From positions 1-27,111 of the IMG/VR virus record IMGVR_UViG_3300025647_000219: 27,111 nucleotides of DNA; one strand, given 5' to 3'. This document shows positions 7,747 through 16,193 of the stretch, in pieces. Each line of letters opens with the position of its first letter. Position 1 is the stretch's first letter. Source of the DNA: a virus. The notes under the pieces are model-generated. The model was given only the letters and a program-made list of their open reading frames with translations. It did no database searches and was not told where the DNA came from. The translations under genes and the position numbers were made by a program.

Positions 7747-9189
7747 TTATAGAGGAGTTGCTCCTCCAGTTAGGTCTTGATTTTGTGTAATAGGTGTTTG
7801 AGGATTAGGTTTTTCTTTTATTTTTATAACACCCCCACCGTATCCTCCACCATTGTTTGTATCACTGTTTAATTTACCATAATTTATAAAAGGAGCATCT
7901 ACAAATCCACCATTTCCTGTAGTAATATAATCAGGATTAACTGTTTTAGGTATAAAAGAATGTATAGGTTTAAAGTTAAATCCTGATATTTCAATTAATT
8001 TAGGCATAACCCATCCTCCTGTATTATTGTTAGATTTATTATCTTCAGAACCAATATCCCAACCAGCATCATTATTAATAGTATAATTTAAAGAAGTTAA
8101 TACTCCAGGAACATCTTTTAAATAATCTCCAATAGTTAATTTTATTAAATTACCTCTCATAAACCCACCATTTGAATAATCAGGGGCCATTATTGATGCT
8201 AAATAATTTAATTTTGAATATACAGATCGTTGTTCAAAAGCTGATAATACAGGTACTTTAAATGTGAATGAAATATCTCTAGAAAAACCATTATAGAAGT
8301 AAAAATTTTCTCCTCTACCCATATATTTTTGAGTACCCCAATCAGCACCAAAACTATCAGCTAAACCTTCTATATATGATCTAAAATGAATGTAAGTATT
8401 ATTTCCACTACCATCATTGTTAATAACAGTTATATAAAAAGGAACTGTATCTGCTTTTACTAAATCAGATTTTGCTGTTAAGTCTCTGTATAAAGCAGCA
8501 GTTGTTATTTTATCAACTCTATCCTTTATGTTTTGTTCATTACCAAAATCTTTTGGTTTTTGTAAATATGTTTTACCTTCACCATATTGACTTCTAGTTT
8601 CTCTAGGAATTAATAAATTAGGTTGACCATATAAATAACCAGCACCTTGGTTTACTCCTGAAGGACCACCATTAGATAAAATAACATTTGCTAAATGAAG
8701 ACCTGTTGGGGCTAAAGTTGTGTTAACTAAAGGTGAAGTTGGATTATATGTTACTTTCCATTTTGTTTGATCAGGACCATATAATTGTATTTGTTCAGCT
8801 ACATATAAACCAAACTGTTTAGCTAAAAAAACTATTCCATTTTCTGAAGAAAGAAAACGGGTCATTCTATTAATATCTCTAGGGACAGCTGTTTTAAGAG
8901 CTGTTCCTCCTCTAACAAGTTGGTCAAGACCTAATCCAGGAATATCTTGGGCTGGAAAAGCAGGAATTGGGTTTTTAACCCAATCTTGTTTGTTAAATTT
9001 ATTTAAAAAAGGACTATTACCTCCTCCAGGTGAATCACCACTATATTTTAAGTTTTTAAAATTATTACCTGCTCCTCCAGTAGGATATCCTTTTTCAGTA
9101 TATGGCTGATAAGTATCAGTTACACCTTTTCGTGAATTATAGGTGTACTTAAAATCTTGAGGATTAGTTAATAAATTTTTTAAACTCAT
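7747..9189 (-). CDS. Baseplate / tail-tube-initiator-like structural protein
   Basis: A 480-residue protein with Gly/Asn/Pro-rich ends and an ordered middle. Residues about 255-385 carry MGRGENFYFYNGFSRDISF, then KLNYLASIMAPDY, FMRGNLIKLTIGDYL and DVPGVLTSLNYTI. This is the tail-tube-like fold pattern seen in baseplate proteins that start the tube (the T4 gp48/gp54 type), where a strand-rich domain mimics a tube subunit. The C-terminal about 70 residues are Gly/Asn-rich with a KIKEKPNPQTP tail. It follows the 81-residue gene with a 3-base gap and precedes the LysM gene. The family is by pattern recall; another baseplate role is possible. Confidence 0.6.
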   Translation of the reverse strand: MSLKNLLTNPQDFKYTYNSRKGVTDTYQPYTEKGYPTGGAGNNFKNLKYSGDSPGGGNSPFLNKFNKQDWVKNPIPAFPAQDIPGLGLDQLVRGGTALKTAVPRDINRMTRFLSSENGIVFLAKQFGLYVAEQIQLYGPDQTKWKVTYNPTSPLVNTTLAPTGLHLANVILSNGGPSGVNQGAGYLYGQPNLLIPRETRSQYGEGKTYLQKPKDFGNEQNIKDRVDKITTAALYRDLTAKSDLVKADTVPFYITVINNDGSGNNTYIHFRSYIEGLADSFGADWGTQKYMGRGENFYFYNGFSRDISFTFKVPVLSAFEQRSVYSKLNYLASIMAPDYSNGGFMRGNLIKLTIGDYLKDVPGVLTSLNYTINNDAGWDIGSEDNKSNNNTGGWVMPKLIEISGFNFKPIHSFIPKTVNPDYITTGNGGFVDAPFINYGKLNSDTNNGGGYGGGVIKIKEKPNPQTPITQNQDLTGGATPL

Positions 9190-9192
9190 TTA

Positions 9193-9438
9193 TTAATCTT
9201 TAACTGTGTATTTTTGAGGTGATTTACCAGCAATAGCATCATCTCTATTTAATTGAGAAGTTGAAGCATTTGGATTATCTAATTTTGAAACTTGACTATA
9301 AGTACTAGGTTGTCTACTATCAATATCTAATATAGAAGCACCAGCGTTTACATTATCTAATCTAGAAACCTGGCTATACTTTTGAGGGTCTTTATTAATT
9401 GTTAAGTTTGATGTTTTAAAGCTATCTAAAAGTGCCAT
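9193..9438 (-). CDS. Small repeat protein (81 residues) between tape measure and baseplate genes
   Basis: Not a family I know. It contains an internal duplication: KYSQVSRLDNVNAGAS (about 20-35) is repeated as TYSQVSKLDNPNASTS (about 46-61), and a third partial copy, QKYTVKD, closes the protein. It is polar, low in aromatics and without cysteine, so probably extended in solution. A TATAAATAT box lies 13 bases before its ATG. Sitting between the tape measure and the tube-initiator-like gene, it may be a short connector or a chaperone peptide; this is inference. Confidence 0.6.
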   Translation of the reverse strand: MALLDSFKTSNLTINKDPQKYSQVSRLDNVNAGASILDIDSRQPSTYSQVSKLDNPNASTSQLNRDDAIAGKSPQKYTVKD

Positions 9439-9451
9439 AATTTATTTTTAT

Positions 9452-9460
9452 TATAAATAT
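9452..9460. promoter_or_regulatory. TATAAATAT box upstream of the 9438 gene
   Basis: In the 25-base gap between the tape measure stop and the 81-residue gene. The plus strand reads TATAAATAT, the gene strand ATATTTATA, 13 bases before the ATG. Confidence 0.45.
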
Positions 9461-9463
9461 TGA

Positions 9464-12400
9464 TTATCCCATTTTGTATCCACCTATTACTAAGCTTTCA
9501 CCTACTTTTCTACTATCCATATAAACATTTCCTCCTTGTTTAACTGCAGCTATTAATTCATCCATTTTAGCATAAAATTCTCTTAATGGAATTACAGCTT
9601 CAGGTCCTGCTTCACCTACTAATGCTTTTGTTGGTTTGTTAACAATACCTCCAGCGGCCATTTCCATATCATAACCGCCGCCCATGTCACCACCCATATC
9701 ATTATCATTTCTGTCTCTAACAGCTCCTACTAATCCTGTTGGGTCTATAGCTTCTAAAGCGCCACCTAGACCTTCTCCTGATGCTAAAGCAGTGCCTGCT
9801 GATAATGCTAATCCAGCAACCATACCTATTGGACCTAACATACCTAACATGCCTCCCATTCCTCCTCCTCCTTTTCCAATTCTTCTAACAGCATTATTTA
9901 GATTTCTAAATAAACCACTCATTTTAGTTTTTAAACTTCTAAACATACCTTTCATACTTCTGTTTAAGTCTCTAAACATCTTTTTAGAATCTCGTCCTAA
10001 TTTTTTAACATTTCTACTTAAACCAGAAGTTATTCTTCTAAGTCTACTTGATTGTTGTCTATTTGATCTACTAATATCGCGACTAGCTTTTTGCATAGTT
10101 CGTTTAGTATCTCTAGCATTTTTATCAGTTTGTCTTTTTATATCACGAGATGCTTTTTTAGTTAAATTAGATTGTTCTTTAGAGTTTTTATTGGCTTGTT
10201 TTTTAAGACTATTAGTTTGTTCTTTAGATTCTTCTTTTTGTGCTTCTGAAGCCTCTTTAACAGCGTCTACAGCTTCTTTAGAAGGATCTTTAGCAAATCT
10301 GCCTTTTTCATCTCTAAATTGACCATTTTTATCTTGTTGTGGACCTTTTAATGAGTCAGGAATATTTTTGCTAAGACTTTCTGGTAGGTTTTCAACAATT
10401 GTATAGGAAGGGTTAGATTTATCACCAATTTGTTTCTTTTTCCATCCTAGTCCTTCAAACATTTTTCTTCCTAAAAATGTTCCTACATTTCCAAGTATAG
10501 TACCTGCTGCTCTTATAGCACCTCCAGCTACTTTACCTCCAAATAAGTATCCTAAAGTTGAAATAATAGGATTATTCTTAACAAATTCTCCAATCTTATC
10601 TAACATACCAGTAACACGCTTAGCCAGTTTTTCAGCATTATCAGGCATGTCATTAATAAACTTTTTTACTTCAGGATCTGTTAATAATTTTTGTAATTTT
10701 TCACCAAACCAGTCTGCAAATACTTTTTTAACTCTAATGGCTGCTTCTCTAATCTTTTGAACTAAAGGATCTAAAGCTTTAAAATAACCTAAAGAAGCGG
10801 CTTGTTTAGCTCTTTCAATTTCTTCTTCTCTTTCAGCTAAACTAACTCCTGATTTCATTGCTGCTAATCCGTCTTCTTGTTCATCAACCAAATTACCATT
10901 TAATGCTAGGTTGGATTTTTGGTCAGATAACATTTTAGCTAAATCCTGTCTACTTAAACCAACAGCTTTAGCATATGCTTCCTGTTGAACAACATTCATT
11001 TTATTAAACTCTTCAATAGAGCCAGCATTTTTAGCTATTTCTTCTTGTAATGTAGCTACATCACCATTTAAAGCAGCTTCTCTAGCTTTTTCAAGGTTTA
11101 ATTCTTTACCTGTTAAGAGTTCAGCTTCCATTTCAGCAGCTAAACTGTCTTCAATATTTAATAAACTATTTGCTATATCTTCAGCTTTAGCTAATTCTAA
11201 ACCATATTTTTTAGCGTCTGCTACAATTTTAACTAATTCTCCTTCTTGGCCTTTAAATCTTAACTTAATTACATCTGAAGTTTTGGCTACATCTCCTAAT
11301 AATACTTTTTGACTAACTGCTAATTTATTATTTTTAATAGCAGATAAAGCAGCATCAGCCATATGTTCTGCTACTACTCCTGAATCGTCTCCAGATAATT
11401 TAGCAAATTTATGAATATCAGCTAAGTTTTCTGCGGACATTCCAGCGAATGTATTTAATCCAATAAAGGTTTTTAATGTTTTTTGGCTTAACTTTTCAGT
11501 ACCACCCATAGCACCATACAAAGCTTCAGCTGATTGTACTGAGGCGGCTTGAGTTGGTCCCATTCCTCTTACAGCACCCGCTAGTTTAGAAGCAGCCCCT
11601 TGAGCTAAACCTAAACTCCTAGCTAATGAAACATTTTCTCCAGATATTTTTTTAGCAGCTTCTAATCCTTCTTGATAACCTTTTTTAAGATGTCCAAATA
11701 ATTTTTGAACACCGCTGATGAAAAAACCTATCATTGCTAAAGGACTAAAAACAGTTGAAATTACTGATCCTAAAGATTTAAAACCAATAGCTGCTCTTTT
11801 AAGAAGGCCAGGAAATCCTTTTAATGGTTTAGTACCACCTTCTGTCATTTCGTAACGAAATCTTTTCATTTCGGTACTTAAATCCTTAAGTTTGAGATAT
11901 TTTGATATACCACCAGCACCAATTTTATTTAAGGCACTATCAATTTTATCAAAAGTTTCAGCAGTTGTAGAAGTAAGAGCTTTTTGGGTTTCAAGAGATT
12001 CATTTAAATACTCATTATTAGCTTCTAAAGTTTTGCTTGTTTGTTGTAATAAAGAATAATTTTGTTCTTCAATACTAAGACTTTCTTTTTCAGCAATTAA
12101 AGCGTTGCTTTGTTCAAAATATTGTCGGGCTAATTCATCTGCTTTTTCTTTAGCACCTTTAACTCCTAATGTTTCTTGTTCTCTTAATTTAGATAATAAT
12201 TCTTTTGATTTATCTAAACCTTTCTCTTGTTCTTTAATGTTTTTAAGTCTTTCAGTTCCTTCTTTACCTATTTCTTTTTCAAGAGTAATTTTTTGTCTAG
12301 CTATTTCATTTATTAATTTATCATTTTTAGCTAAGTCTTTTTGGATGTCATTAATAGAGTTATATTGTGATGCTAATGATTGTGTTAATTTAGTAGCTTT

Positions 12401-12610
12401 TTTAACTGATTCTACTGCTAAATTATTTTGGGTATAGTTTTCTTTATTAGCTTTATTTAAAAAAGTTATTTTGTCCTTAATTTGACCAACAAGATTTAGC
12501 TGTTCAGCTAATAATCTATTAGACTCCTCTAAGTTTTTTTTCCTTATAGCTTCAACTTTATCATCCTTAGGAGGAGTTTGGGATTTATCTTTACCTGTTT
12601 GTTTAGCCAT
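9464..12610 (-). CDS. Tape measure protein (tail length determinant)
   Basis: A 1048-residue protein with the usual tape-measure build. The first about 230 residues are a lysine/glutamate-rich coiled coil. A hydrophobic segment follows near 280-305 (SVISTVFSPLAMIGFFISG), then an alanine-rich helical body. A second Gly/Ala hydrophobic patch lies near 690-720. A very basic Arg/Lys/Ser region spans 770-900, and a Gly/Met-rich hydrophobic segment near 920-950. It ends with the hallmark GGIVNKPTKALVGEAGPEAV followed by IPL. By position it equals T4 gp29: it sets tail length, is threaded inside the tube, and the hydrophobic segments may enter the host membrane on ejection. It lies after the chaperone-like pair and before the baseplate genes. 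Confidence 0.9.
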   Translation of the reverse strand: MAKQTGKDKSQTPPKDDKVEAIRKKNLEESNRLLAEQLNLVGQIKDKITFLNKANKENYTQNNLAVESVKKATKLTQSLASQYNSINDIQKDLAKNDKLINEIARQKITLEKEIGKEGTERLKNIKEQEKGLDKSKELLSKLREQETLGVKGAKEKADELARQYFEQSNALIAEKESLSIEEQNYSLLQQTSKTLEANNEYLNESLETQKALTSTTAETFDKIDSALNKIGAGGISKYLKLKDLSTEMKRFRYEMTEGGTKPLKGFPGLLKRAAIGFKSLGSVISTVFSPLAMIGFFISGVQKLFGHLKKGYQEGLEAAKKISGENVSLARSLGLAQGAASKLAGAVRGMGPTQAASVQSAEALYGAMGGTEKLSQKTLKTFIGLNTFAGMSAENLADIHKFAKLSGDDSGVVAEHMADAALSAIKNNKLAVSQKVLLGDVAKTSDVIKLRFKGQEGELVKIVADAKKYGLELAKAEDIANSLLNIEDSLAAEMEAELLTGKELNLEKAREAALNGDVATLQEEIAKNAGSIEEFNKMNVVQQEAYAKAVGLSRQDLAKMLSDQKSNLALNGNLVDEQEDGLAAMKSGVSLAEREEEIERAKQAASLGYFKALDPLVQKIREAAIRVKKVFADWFGEKLQKLLTDPEVKKFINDMPDNAEKLAKRVTGMLDKIGEFVKNNPIISTLGYLFGGKVAGGAIRAAGTILGNVGTFLGRKMFEGLGWKKKQIGDKSNPSYTIVENLPESLSKNIPDSLKGPQQDKNGQFRDEKGRFAKDPSKEAVDAVKEASEAQKEESKEQTNSLKKQANKNSKEQSNLTKKASRDIKRQTDKNARDTKRTMQKASRDISRSNRQQSSRLRRITSGLSRNVKKLGRDSKKMFRDLNRSMKGMFRSLKTKMSGLFRNLNNAVRRIGKGGGGMGGMLGMLGPIGMVAGLALSAGTALASGEGLGGALEAIDPTGLVGAVRDRNDNDMGGDMGGGYDMEMAAGGIVNKPTKALVGEAGPEAVIPLREFYAKMDELIAAVKQGGNVYMDSRKVGESLVIGGYKMG

Positions 12611-12630
12611 CTTACAATTAAGTTATATGT

Positions 12631-12639
12631 TATAAATAT
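12631..12639. promoter_or_regulatory. TATAAATAT box upstream of the tape measure gene
   Basis: The plus strand reads TATAAATAT within TATAAATATTTA. The gene strand reads ATATTTATA, 20 bases before the tape measure ATG. Confidence 0.45.
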
Positions 12640-12657
12640 TTAAACATATAGCTTTTA

Positions 12658-12957
12658 TTATTTTCTTACATTCTGTCTGTAAGTTTGGGCAGCTGCTAAT
12701 GGATTATTAAAATCAATTTCTGTTGAAGAAGAATCTCCCCCTGATGAATTTGATTTATTTTCTTCATCATAATGGTCAAGCATTAATTTAAAAGTAAATT
12801 TTCTTAACCAGATAGGCATGTTATAGACAGTATGCCAGTCATAACCACCTTTACCATGAAATACTATTTCATGTATTTGTTTAAATAAATAAAGTCTATA
12901 GTCCGAAGTCAGGCCAAAAAAAGTTGAGATTAATTGGTATACGAACGTCCTCCTCAA
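12658..12957 (-). CDS. Downstream partner of the chaperone/hub gene, probably read by frameshift
   Basis: The open frame has no ATG until codon 47; the only early start is TTG at 12957, inside the previous gene. The well-formed part starts after the overlap: a helical stretch with DYRLYLFKQIHEIVFHGKGG, then YNMPIWLRKFTFKLMLDHYD, then a Ser/Gly/Asp-rich linker and a final helix (NPLAAAQTYRQNVRK). It overlaps the 259-residue gene by 62 bases in the +1 (equally, -2) frame, and a run of seven T lies in the overlap just before the upstream stop. The place, immediately before the tape measure, is where phages put tail-assembly chaperones made by programmed frameshift. I think it is mainly produced as a fusion of about 338 residues; independent TTG initiation is the alternative. 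Confidence 0.65.
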   Translation of the reverse strand: MRRTFVYQLISTFFGLTSDYRLYLFKQIHEIVFHGKGGYDWHTVYNMPIWLRKFTFKLMLDHYDEENKSNSSGGDSSSTEIDFNNPLAAAQTYRQNVRK

Positions 12958-13675
12958 CGCCGTCCTCTGTAGTATGAGTAAAAGTCATATTAATATCTGG
13001 CTGGATACTTTTAATATATTCTCTTAAGGCTCTAGAGTCAGCAGCTAACATATAATTATCTACAAAATCACGAATTGTTTTTCTATCATCATCTCCATTA
13101 ATAGATAAGATCATATGTTTTAATCTTGTAGTTGTTTCTGGAGAAGCATTTTTATTAATTTTTTGGATACCTTTAATTTCTCCTTCAATAATTTTTTCAT
13201 CTTTACCATTTAATAATTTAAATGTAATTTCATTTTTAGATTTTGGTAAAGTAAATTTGAAAGAGTTAACACCTGGTTCATCGATAAGATCTTCTCTTAA
13301 TTCAATATTATCTAATTCACCTAACTCAACATTATATTCATTTCCTTCATAGGTAAAACTATAATCAGAACCATAACCTAATACACGAGCAGCTACCATT
13401 ATAGCATTTTTATCACCTACTAATAACTCATCATAATCACATTTTGTAAGAATTAATGATTGAAGTAATTTGTCAACTACAATACCTTTTGAAATGTAAT
13501 TTTGGTTAGTTAAAATGTCTTCTTCTTTAGCAGTCATGTACTTCATTTCAATAGTTCCTGAATGAAGTGGGCTTGATTTAGGATACAATAATCCTTTTGA
13601 AGGTAATTCTACGTGCTCGGAAGGGAATTTAAATTTTGATGTTTCTTGAACAACTTGAGTTTCGTTATTTTCCAT
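12896..13675 (-). CDS. 26: T4 baseplate/hub family protein, possible tail-assembly chaperone
   Basis: The 259 residues match the T4 baseplate family (gp26/gp51 type) as I recall it: HVELPSKGLLYPKSSPLHSG, then EMKYMTAKEEDILTN, a KGIVVDKLL segment, LLVGDKNAIMVAARVLGYG, and a C-terminus closing with NFFWPDFGL. In T4 these proteins help assemble the baseplate hub. In many related phages the member sits between tube and tape measure, where a tail-assembly chaperone is expected. It is the first gene after the hairpin that follows the tube gene. The 3' end overlaps the next frame by 62 bases and may frameshift into it. The family call is fairly strong; the exact T4 orthologue is uncertain. Confidence 0.72.
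   Translation of the reverse strand: MENNETQVVQETSKFKFPSEHVELPSKGLLYPKSSPLHSGTIEMKYMTAKEEDILTNQNYISKGIVVDKLLQSLILTKCDYDELLVGDKNAIMVAARVLGYGSDYSFTYEGNEYNVELGELDNIELREDLIDEPGVNSFKFTLPKSKNEITFKLLNGKDEKIIEGEIKGIQKINKNASPETTTRLKHMILSINGDDDRKTIRDFVDNYMLAADSRALREYIKSIQPDINMTFTHTTEDGVEEDVRIPINLNFFWPDFGL
12916..12922 (-). other. Candidate ribosomal slippery site (T7) in overlapping frames
   Basis: The gene strand reads AAC TTT TTT TGG in the upstream frame and ACT TTT TTT GGC in the downstream frame. A +1 slip gives 253 + 85 = 338 residues, and a -2 slip gives 339. The upstream stop TAG follows five codons after the TGG. Confidence 0.5.
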
Positions 13676-13707
13676 AATCTATTTTTGTTATAACTTTTTA
13701 TATCATA

Positions 13708-13716
13708 TATAAATAT
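13708..13716. promoter_or_regulatory. TATAAATAT box upstream of the 13675 gene
   Basis: The plus strand reads TATAAATAT, the gene strand ATATTTATA, 32 bases before the ATG. It lies 6 bases beyond the T-tract of the terminator hairpin, so it would restart transcription directly after it. Confidence 0.45.
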
Positions 13717-13721
13717 GCCAG

Positions 13722-13753
13722 AAAAAAAGAAGCTCGCGATTTCTCGCGAGCTT
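13722..13753 (-). terminator. Intrinsic terminator after the tail tube gene
   Basis: A perfect 10-bp stem, AAGCTCGCGA (13730-13739) with TCGCGAGCTT (13744-13753). On the gene strand it has a GAAA (GNRA) tetraloop and then a single C and seven T (13728-13722). It lies 20 bases past the tube stop. Five T on the plus strand (13752-13756) would allow weaker termination the other way. The G+C-rich stem stands out in this AT-rich sequence. Confidence 0.85.
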
Positions 13754-13773
13754 TTTATGTTTTCTTTTTAAAA

Positions 13774-14262
13774 TTAGAAATTCAATACGCAATAATCCAT
13801 ACCAACAGTCATTGTAAGGTTCACAGCGGCATCAGCTGTATCCCAGTTATAATCACCGAAGTTGGCTTCTTTAATAAAGGCTCCTTTAATTACCCATTCT
13901 GATACAATATCACCTACTGGACCTAAGATATCAATGGTTAAGTCTTTTTTATACATGTCTGAGTAACCATCTCTACCTGTTACTGATTCATGATGCATAC
14001 GTACCCATTCCATTACAGACAAAGCTCCTGATGGTGTAATAGGATCAAACAATGTCATCTGAATATCACCCCATGTAGTTCTACCTTTAACTTTTCTATA
14101 AACGTTAATATGGTTAAGAACAATTTCAGGTTGGCTCAATGTAACAGCGTTAACACCTTTGATTAAGTATGCCGGAATACCGTCTATGTATAGAATAAAT
14201 CTATTTGGAGTCTTTGGTTCAAAGGCGGTAAAGAAAATTTCGTTTGCGTTTAGTATTGCCAT
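13774..14262 (-). CDS. 19: Tail tube protein (T4 gp19-like)
   Basis: At 162 residues it is almost the length of T4 gp19 (163). Characteristic parts are TPNRFILYIDGIPAYLIKG near the N-terminus, RKVKGRTTWGDIQMTLFDP in the middle, WVRMHHESVTGRDGYSDMYK, then VSEWVIKGAFIKEANFGDYN and a final strand ending in MDYCVLNF. It polymerises as stacked hexameric rings inside the sheath, the channel for DNA. The gene directly follows the sheath gene, as 18-19 do in T4, and is closed by a strong hairpin terminator, consistent with a high-copy product. A TATAAATAT box lies 13 bases before its ATG. Confidence 0.9.
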   Translation of the reverse strand: MAILNANEIFFTAFEPKTPNRFILYIDGIPAYLIKGVNAVTLSQPEIVLNHINVYRKVKGRTTWGDIQMTLFDPITPSGALSVMEWVRMHHESVTGRDGYSDMYKKDLTIDILGPVGDIVSEWVIKGAFIKEANFGDYNWDTADAAVNLTMTVGMDYCVLNF

Positions 14263-14275
14263 TTTATTATTTTAT

Positions 14276-14284
14276 TATAAATAT
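14276..14284. promoter_or_regulatory. TATAAATAT box upstream of the tube gene
   Basis: The plus strand reads TATAAATAT, the gene strand ATATTTATA, 13 bases before the ATG. With the terminator downstream of the tube gene, this would frame the tube gene as its own transcription unit. Confidence 0.45.
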
Positions 14285-14299
14285 TCTATCTTTAAAAAA

Positions 14300-16084
14300 T
14301 TAACCCGGGAAAGTAGCTCCTGTTGGTAAAATGTTGAAATCCAAATAAATAAATTCAGCAGTTTTAGTTGGTTGTAAATAGATCTGACCAATTAATTCAT
14401 TTCTATCAATTACATCTGCTGTGTTATTTGAATCGTCCATAATTACTTTATAAGCAAACAAACCTTGTTGTTGTTGAACTGATTCTAAATATGGGTTAAC
14501 TTGGTTTAAGAAACTAGTACGAGTAGCTACTGTATTTTGTTCAAATACTAAGTTATTAGCAATATCGCTGATTCTAGTTTTTAAAGCAATTAACAATCTT
14601 CTAACATTTACTCTATCCAAAGCAGAAGCTCTAGTTTGTAATGTTTTCTGACCATATACTACAACTCCTTGTCCTGGGAAAGTAGCTACTGGGTTTACTT
14701 TGTTTTGGTAAAGTGTATTTCTATCACTATTAGTTAATTTCTTTTCAGCACTAATAGCGTTTATAATACCTCCTCTATTCAAACCAGCTGGAGCAAACCA
14801 TGGAGCAGCAATTGTGTCGTTATTAACATATACCGCTGGAATCATAGTAGAAGCTGGAACCCAAGTAAATTCACCTGTTAATGGATCAACTGTTTGAACC
14901 CAAGGCCAGTAAGTAGCAGCGTATGAAGTATCTATTGTATTAGCGTATTGAGATACCGCTGTAACTGTACTACCATATAAAGCCATATCGATCACTGCAA
15001 TAGCATCTCCTCTGTTTGTAGTATTGTTTACTAAAGTATTTAATGAAGTTATACCAGTAGCATTGTCATAAGCTAAACCTGGTACTGCGATTACATTATA
15101 AGCATATTCATCTTGGTTTGACATGATATCAATACCACCAGTAATATTAGCAGCACTTAAACCTTGAATGTTAGTAGAAGTAATATTGTTGTAGTATTTA
15201 TCGGCTCCACTAGTTCCTAAATTACCTATAGCATTTCCAAAGTAACCTTGTTGAGCTACTGGGATTGAAGCTGTAAACTCAGCTTTAGCATTTCCATTGT
15301 TATCATAGAAATAAGGAGTTTTATATGGTACTGAAGTAATAGTAATATAATTACTTCTATTTGGATAGTTTCCAGAAGTATTTACATACTCATATTTACC
15401 ATTTGAGCCTGTAGCAACTGTAAATGTTTGGTTACCAATTACTCTTTCAATGTAGTTTGGTTGAGTTGGGTCTAATGATAAGTTAGTCCAAGTTTCTAAT
15501 ACAACTTTACTATTTGTATTATCATCTCCTCTTCTTACTAATAATGAAAAAGTTCCTGAAGCTGTATTTGGTGATACAATTTCATAACGTAAGTTATCAA
15601 TAGTACCATTTGTTAATGAACCACTAGCATCTATACTACCTGAACTGTTTTGGTTAGCTCCATAACTTAATGGAGCGATAGTAAATGAAGCTGATGAGTT
15701 AAGGTTTGAAGCAGCGCCTAATTCAACTGTGTTAATAATACCTGTAACATCACCGTCATTTTGACTACCGGTAATTGAAATTGCTGATGCAGCTGTGAAT
15801 GAACCACTAGCTACTCTAGTAACCCATAAACTTTCTCCTCCGTTTTGGAAGTAGTTATAAGCTGCTGTTGATGTGAAATAAGTGTATTGAGTCGAACCAC
15901 TCAAAAACGTACCGCCAAAATAAGTCAAATATTCTGAGAAGCTAGTAATTCTTCTTGGAACATAAGGCTGACCTTTTACTGTTGGACCAACAATAGCTGC
16001 TCCAATAGTAGCTGCTGCTTGGCCGGTAACTGTTAAATCGTTTTCTCTTGCTAATACGCCTGGAGATAAAAGTGTTTCTGCCAT
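14300..16084 (-). CDS. 18: Tail sheath protein (T4 gp18-like)
   Basis: A 594-residue protein starting LLSPGVLARENDLT, the N-terminal linker pattern of contractile sheath proteins. A central variable, Ser/Thr/Asn-rich region (about 100-330) likely forms the protruding surface domains. The conserved C-terminal core has KVNPVATFPGQGVVVYGQKT, LDRVNVRRLLIALKTRI and the closing strand LIGQIYLQPTKTAEFIYLDF followed by NILPTGATF. T4 gp18 has 659 residues. It contracts to drive the tube through the host envelope. The gene stands 37 bases ahead of the tube gene and has a TATAAATAT box 23 bases before its ATG. The surface domains are one plausible target of the neighbouring sugar genes. Confidence 0.93.
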   Translation of the reverse strand: MAETLLSPGVLARENDLTVTGQAAATIGAAIVGPTVKGQPYVPRRITSFSEYLTYFGGTFLSGSTQYTYFTSTAAYNYFQNGGESLWVTRVASGSFTAASAISITGSQNDGDVTGIINTVELGAASNLNSSASFTIAPLSYGANQNSSGSIDASGSLTNGTIDNLRYEIVSPNTASGTFSLLVRRGDDNTNSKVVLETWTNLSLDPTQPNYIERVIGNQTFTVATGSNGKYEYVNTSGNYPNRSNYITITSVPYKTPYFYDNNGNAKAEFTASIPVAQQGYFGNAIGNLGTSGADKYYNNITSTNIQGLSAANITGGIDIMSNQDEYAYNVIAVPGLAYDNATGITSLNTLVNNTTNRGDAIAVIDMALYGSTVTAVSQYANTIDTSYAATYWPWVQTVDPLTGEFTWVPASTMIPAVYVNNDTIAAPWFAPAGLNRGGIINAISAEKKLTNSDRNTLYQNKVNPVATFPGQGVVVYGQKTLQTRASALDRVNVRRLLIALKTRISDIANNLVFEQNTVATRTSFLNQVNPYLESVQQQQGLFAYKVIMDDSNNTADVIDRNELIGQIYLQPTKTAEFIYLDFNILPTGATFPG

Positions 16085-16107
16085 GTTTGTGTTTTAATTT
16101 ATTCTAT

Positions 16108-16116
16108 TATAAATAT
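16108..16116. promoter_or_regulatory. TATAAATAT box upstream of the sheath gene
   Basis: The plus strand reads TATAAATAT, the gene strand ATATTTATA, 23 bases before the sheath ATG, in a 109-base non-coding gap that holds a second copy at 16175. Confidence 0.45.
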
Positions 16117-16174
16117 GTTAAAGTTGTTCAAAAGTTCATTATTATAAAAACAATTAAGTAGAAACCCTTTCAGT

Positions 16175-16183
16175 GATAAATAT
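16175..16183. promoter_or_regulatory. GATAAATAT box, second copy in the gap before the sheath gene
   Basis: The plus strand reads GATAAATAT, the gene strand ATATTTATC, 11 bases past the stop of the 251-residue gene and 90 bases before the sheath ATG. It could be a tandem promoter for the most heavily needed tail protein. Confidence 0.35.
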
Positions 16184-16193
16184 GGTGTTTTTT

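Noticed and set aside
9684-10322. A 212-residue plus-strand open frame
   Set aside because: It lies wholly within and antisense to the tape measure gene, with low-complexity Leu/Ser/Pro composition.
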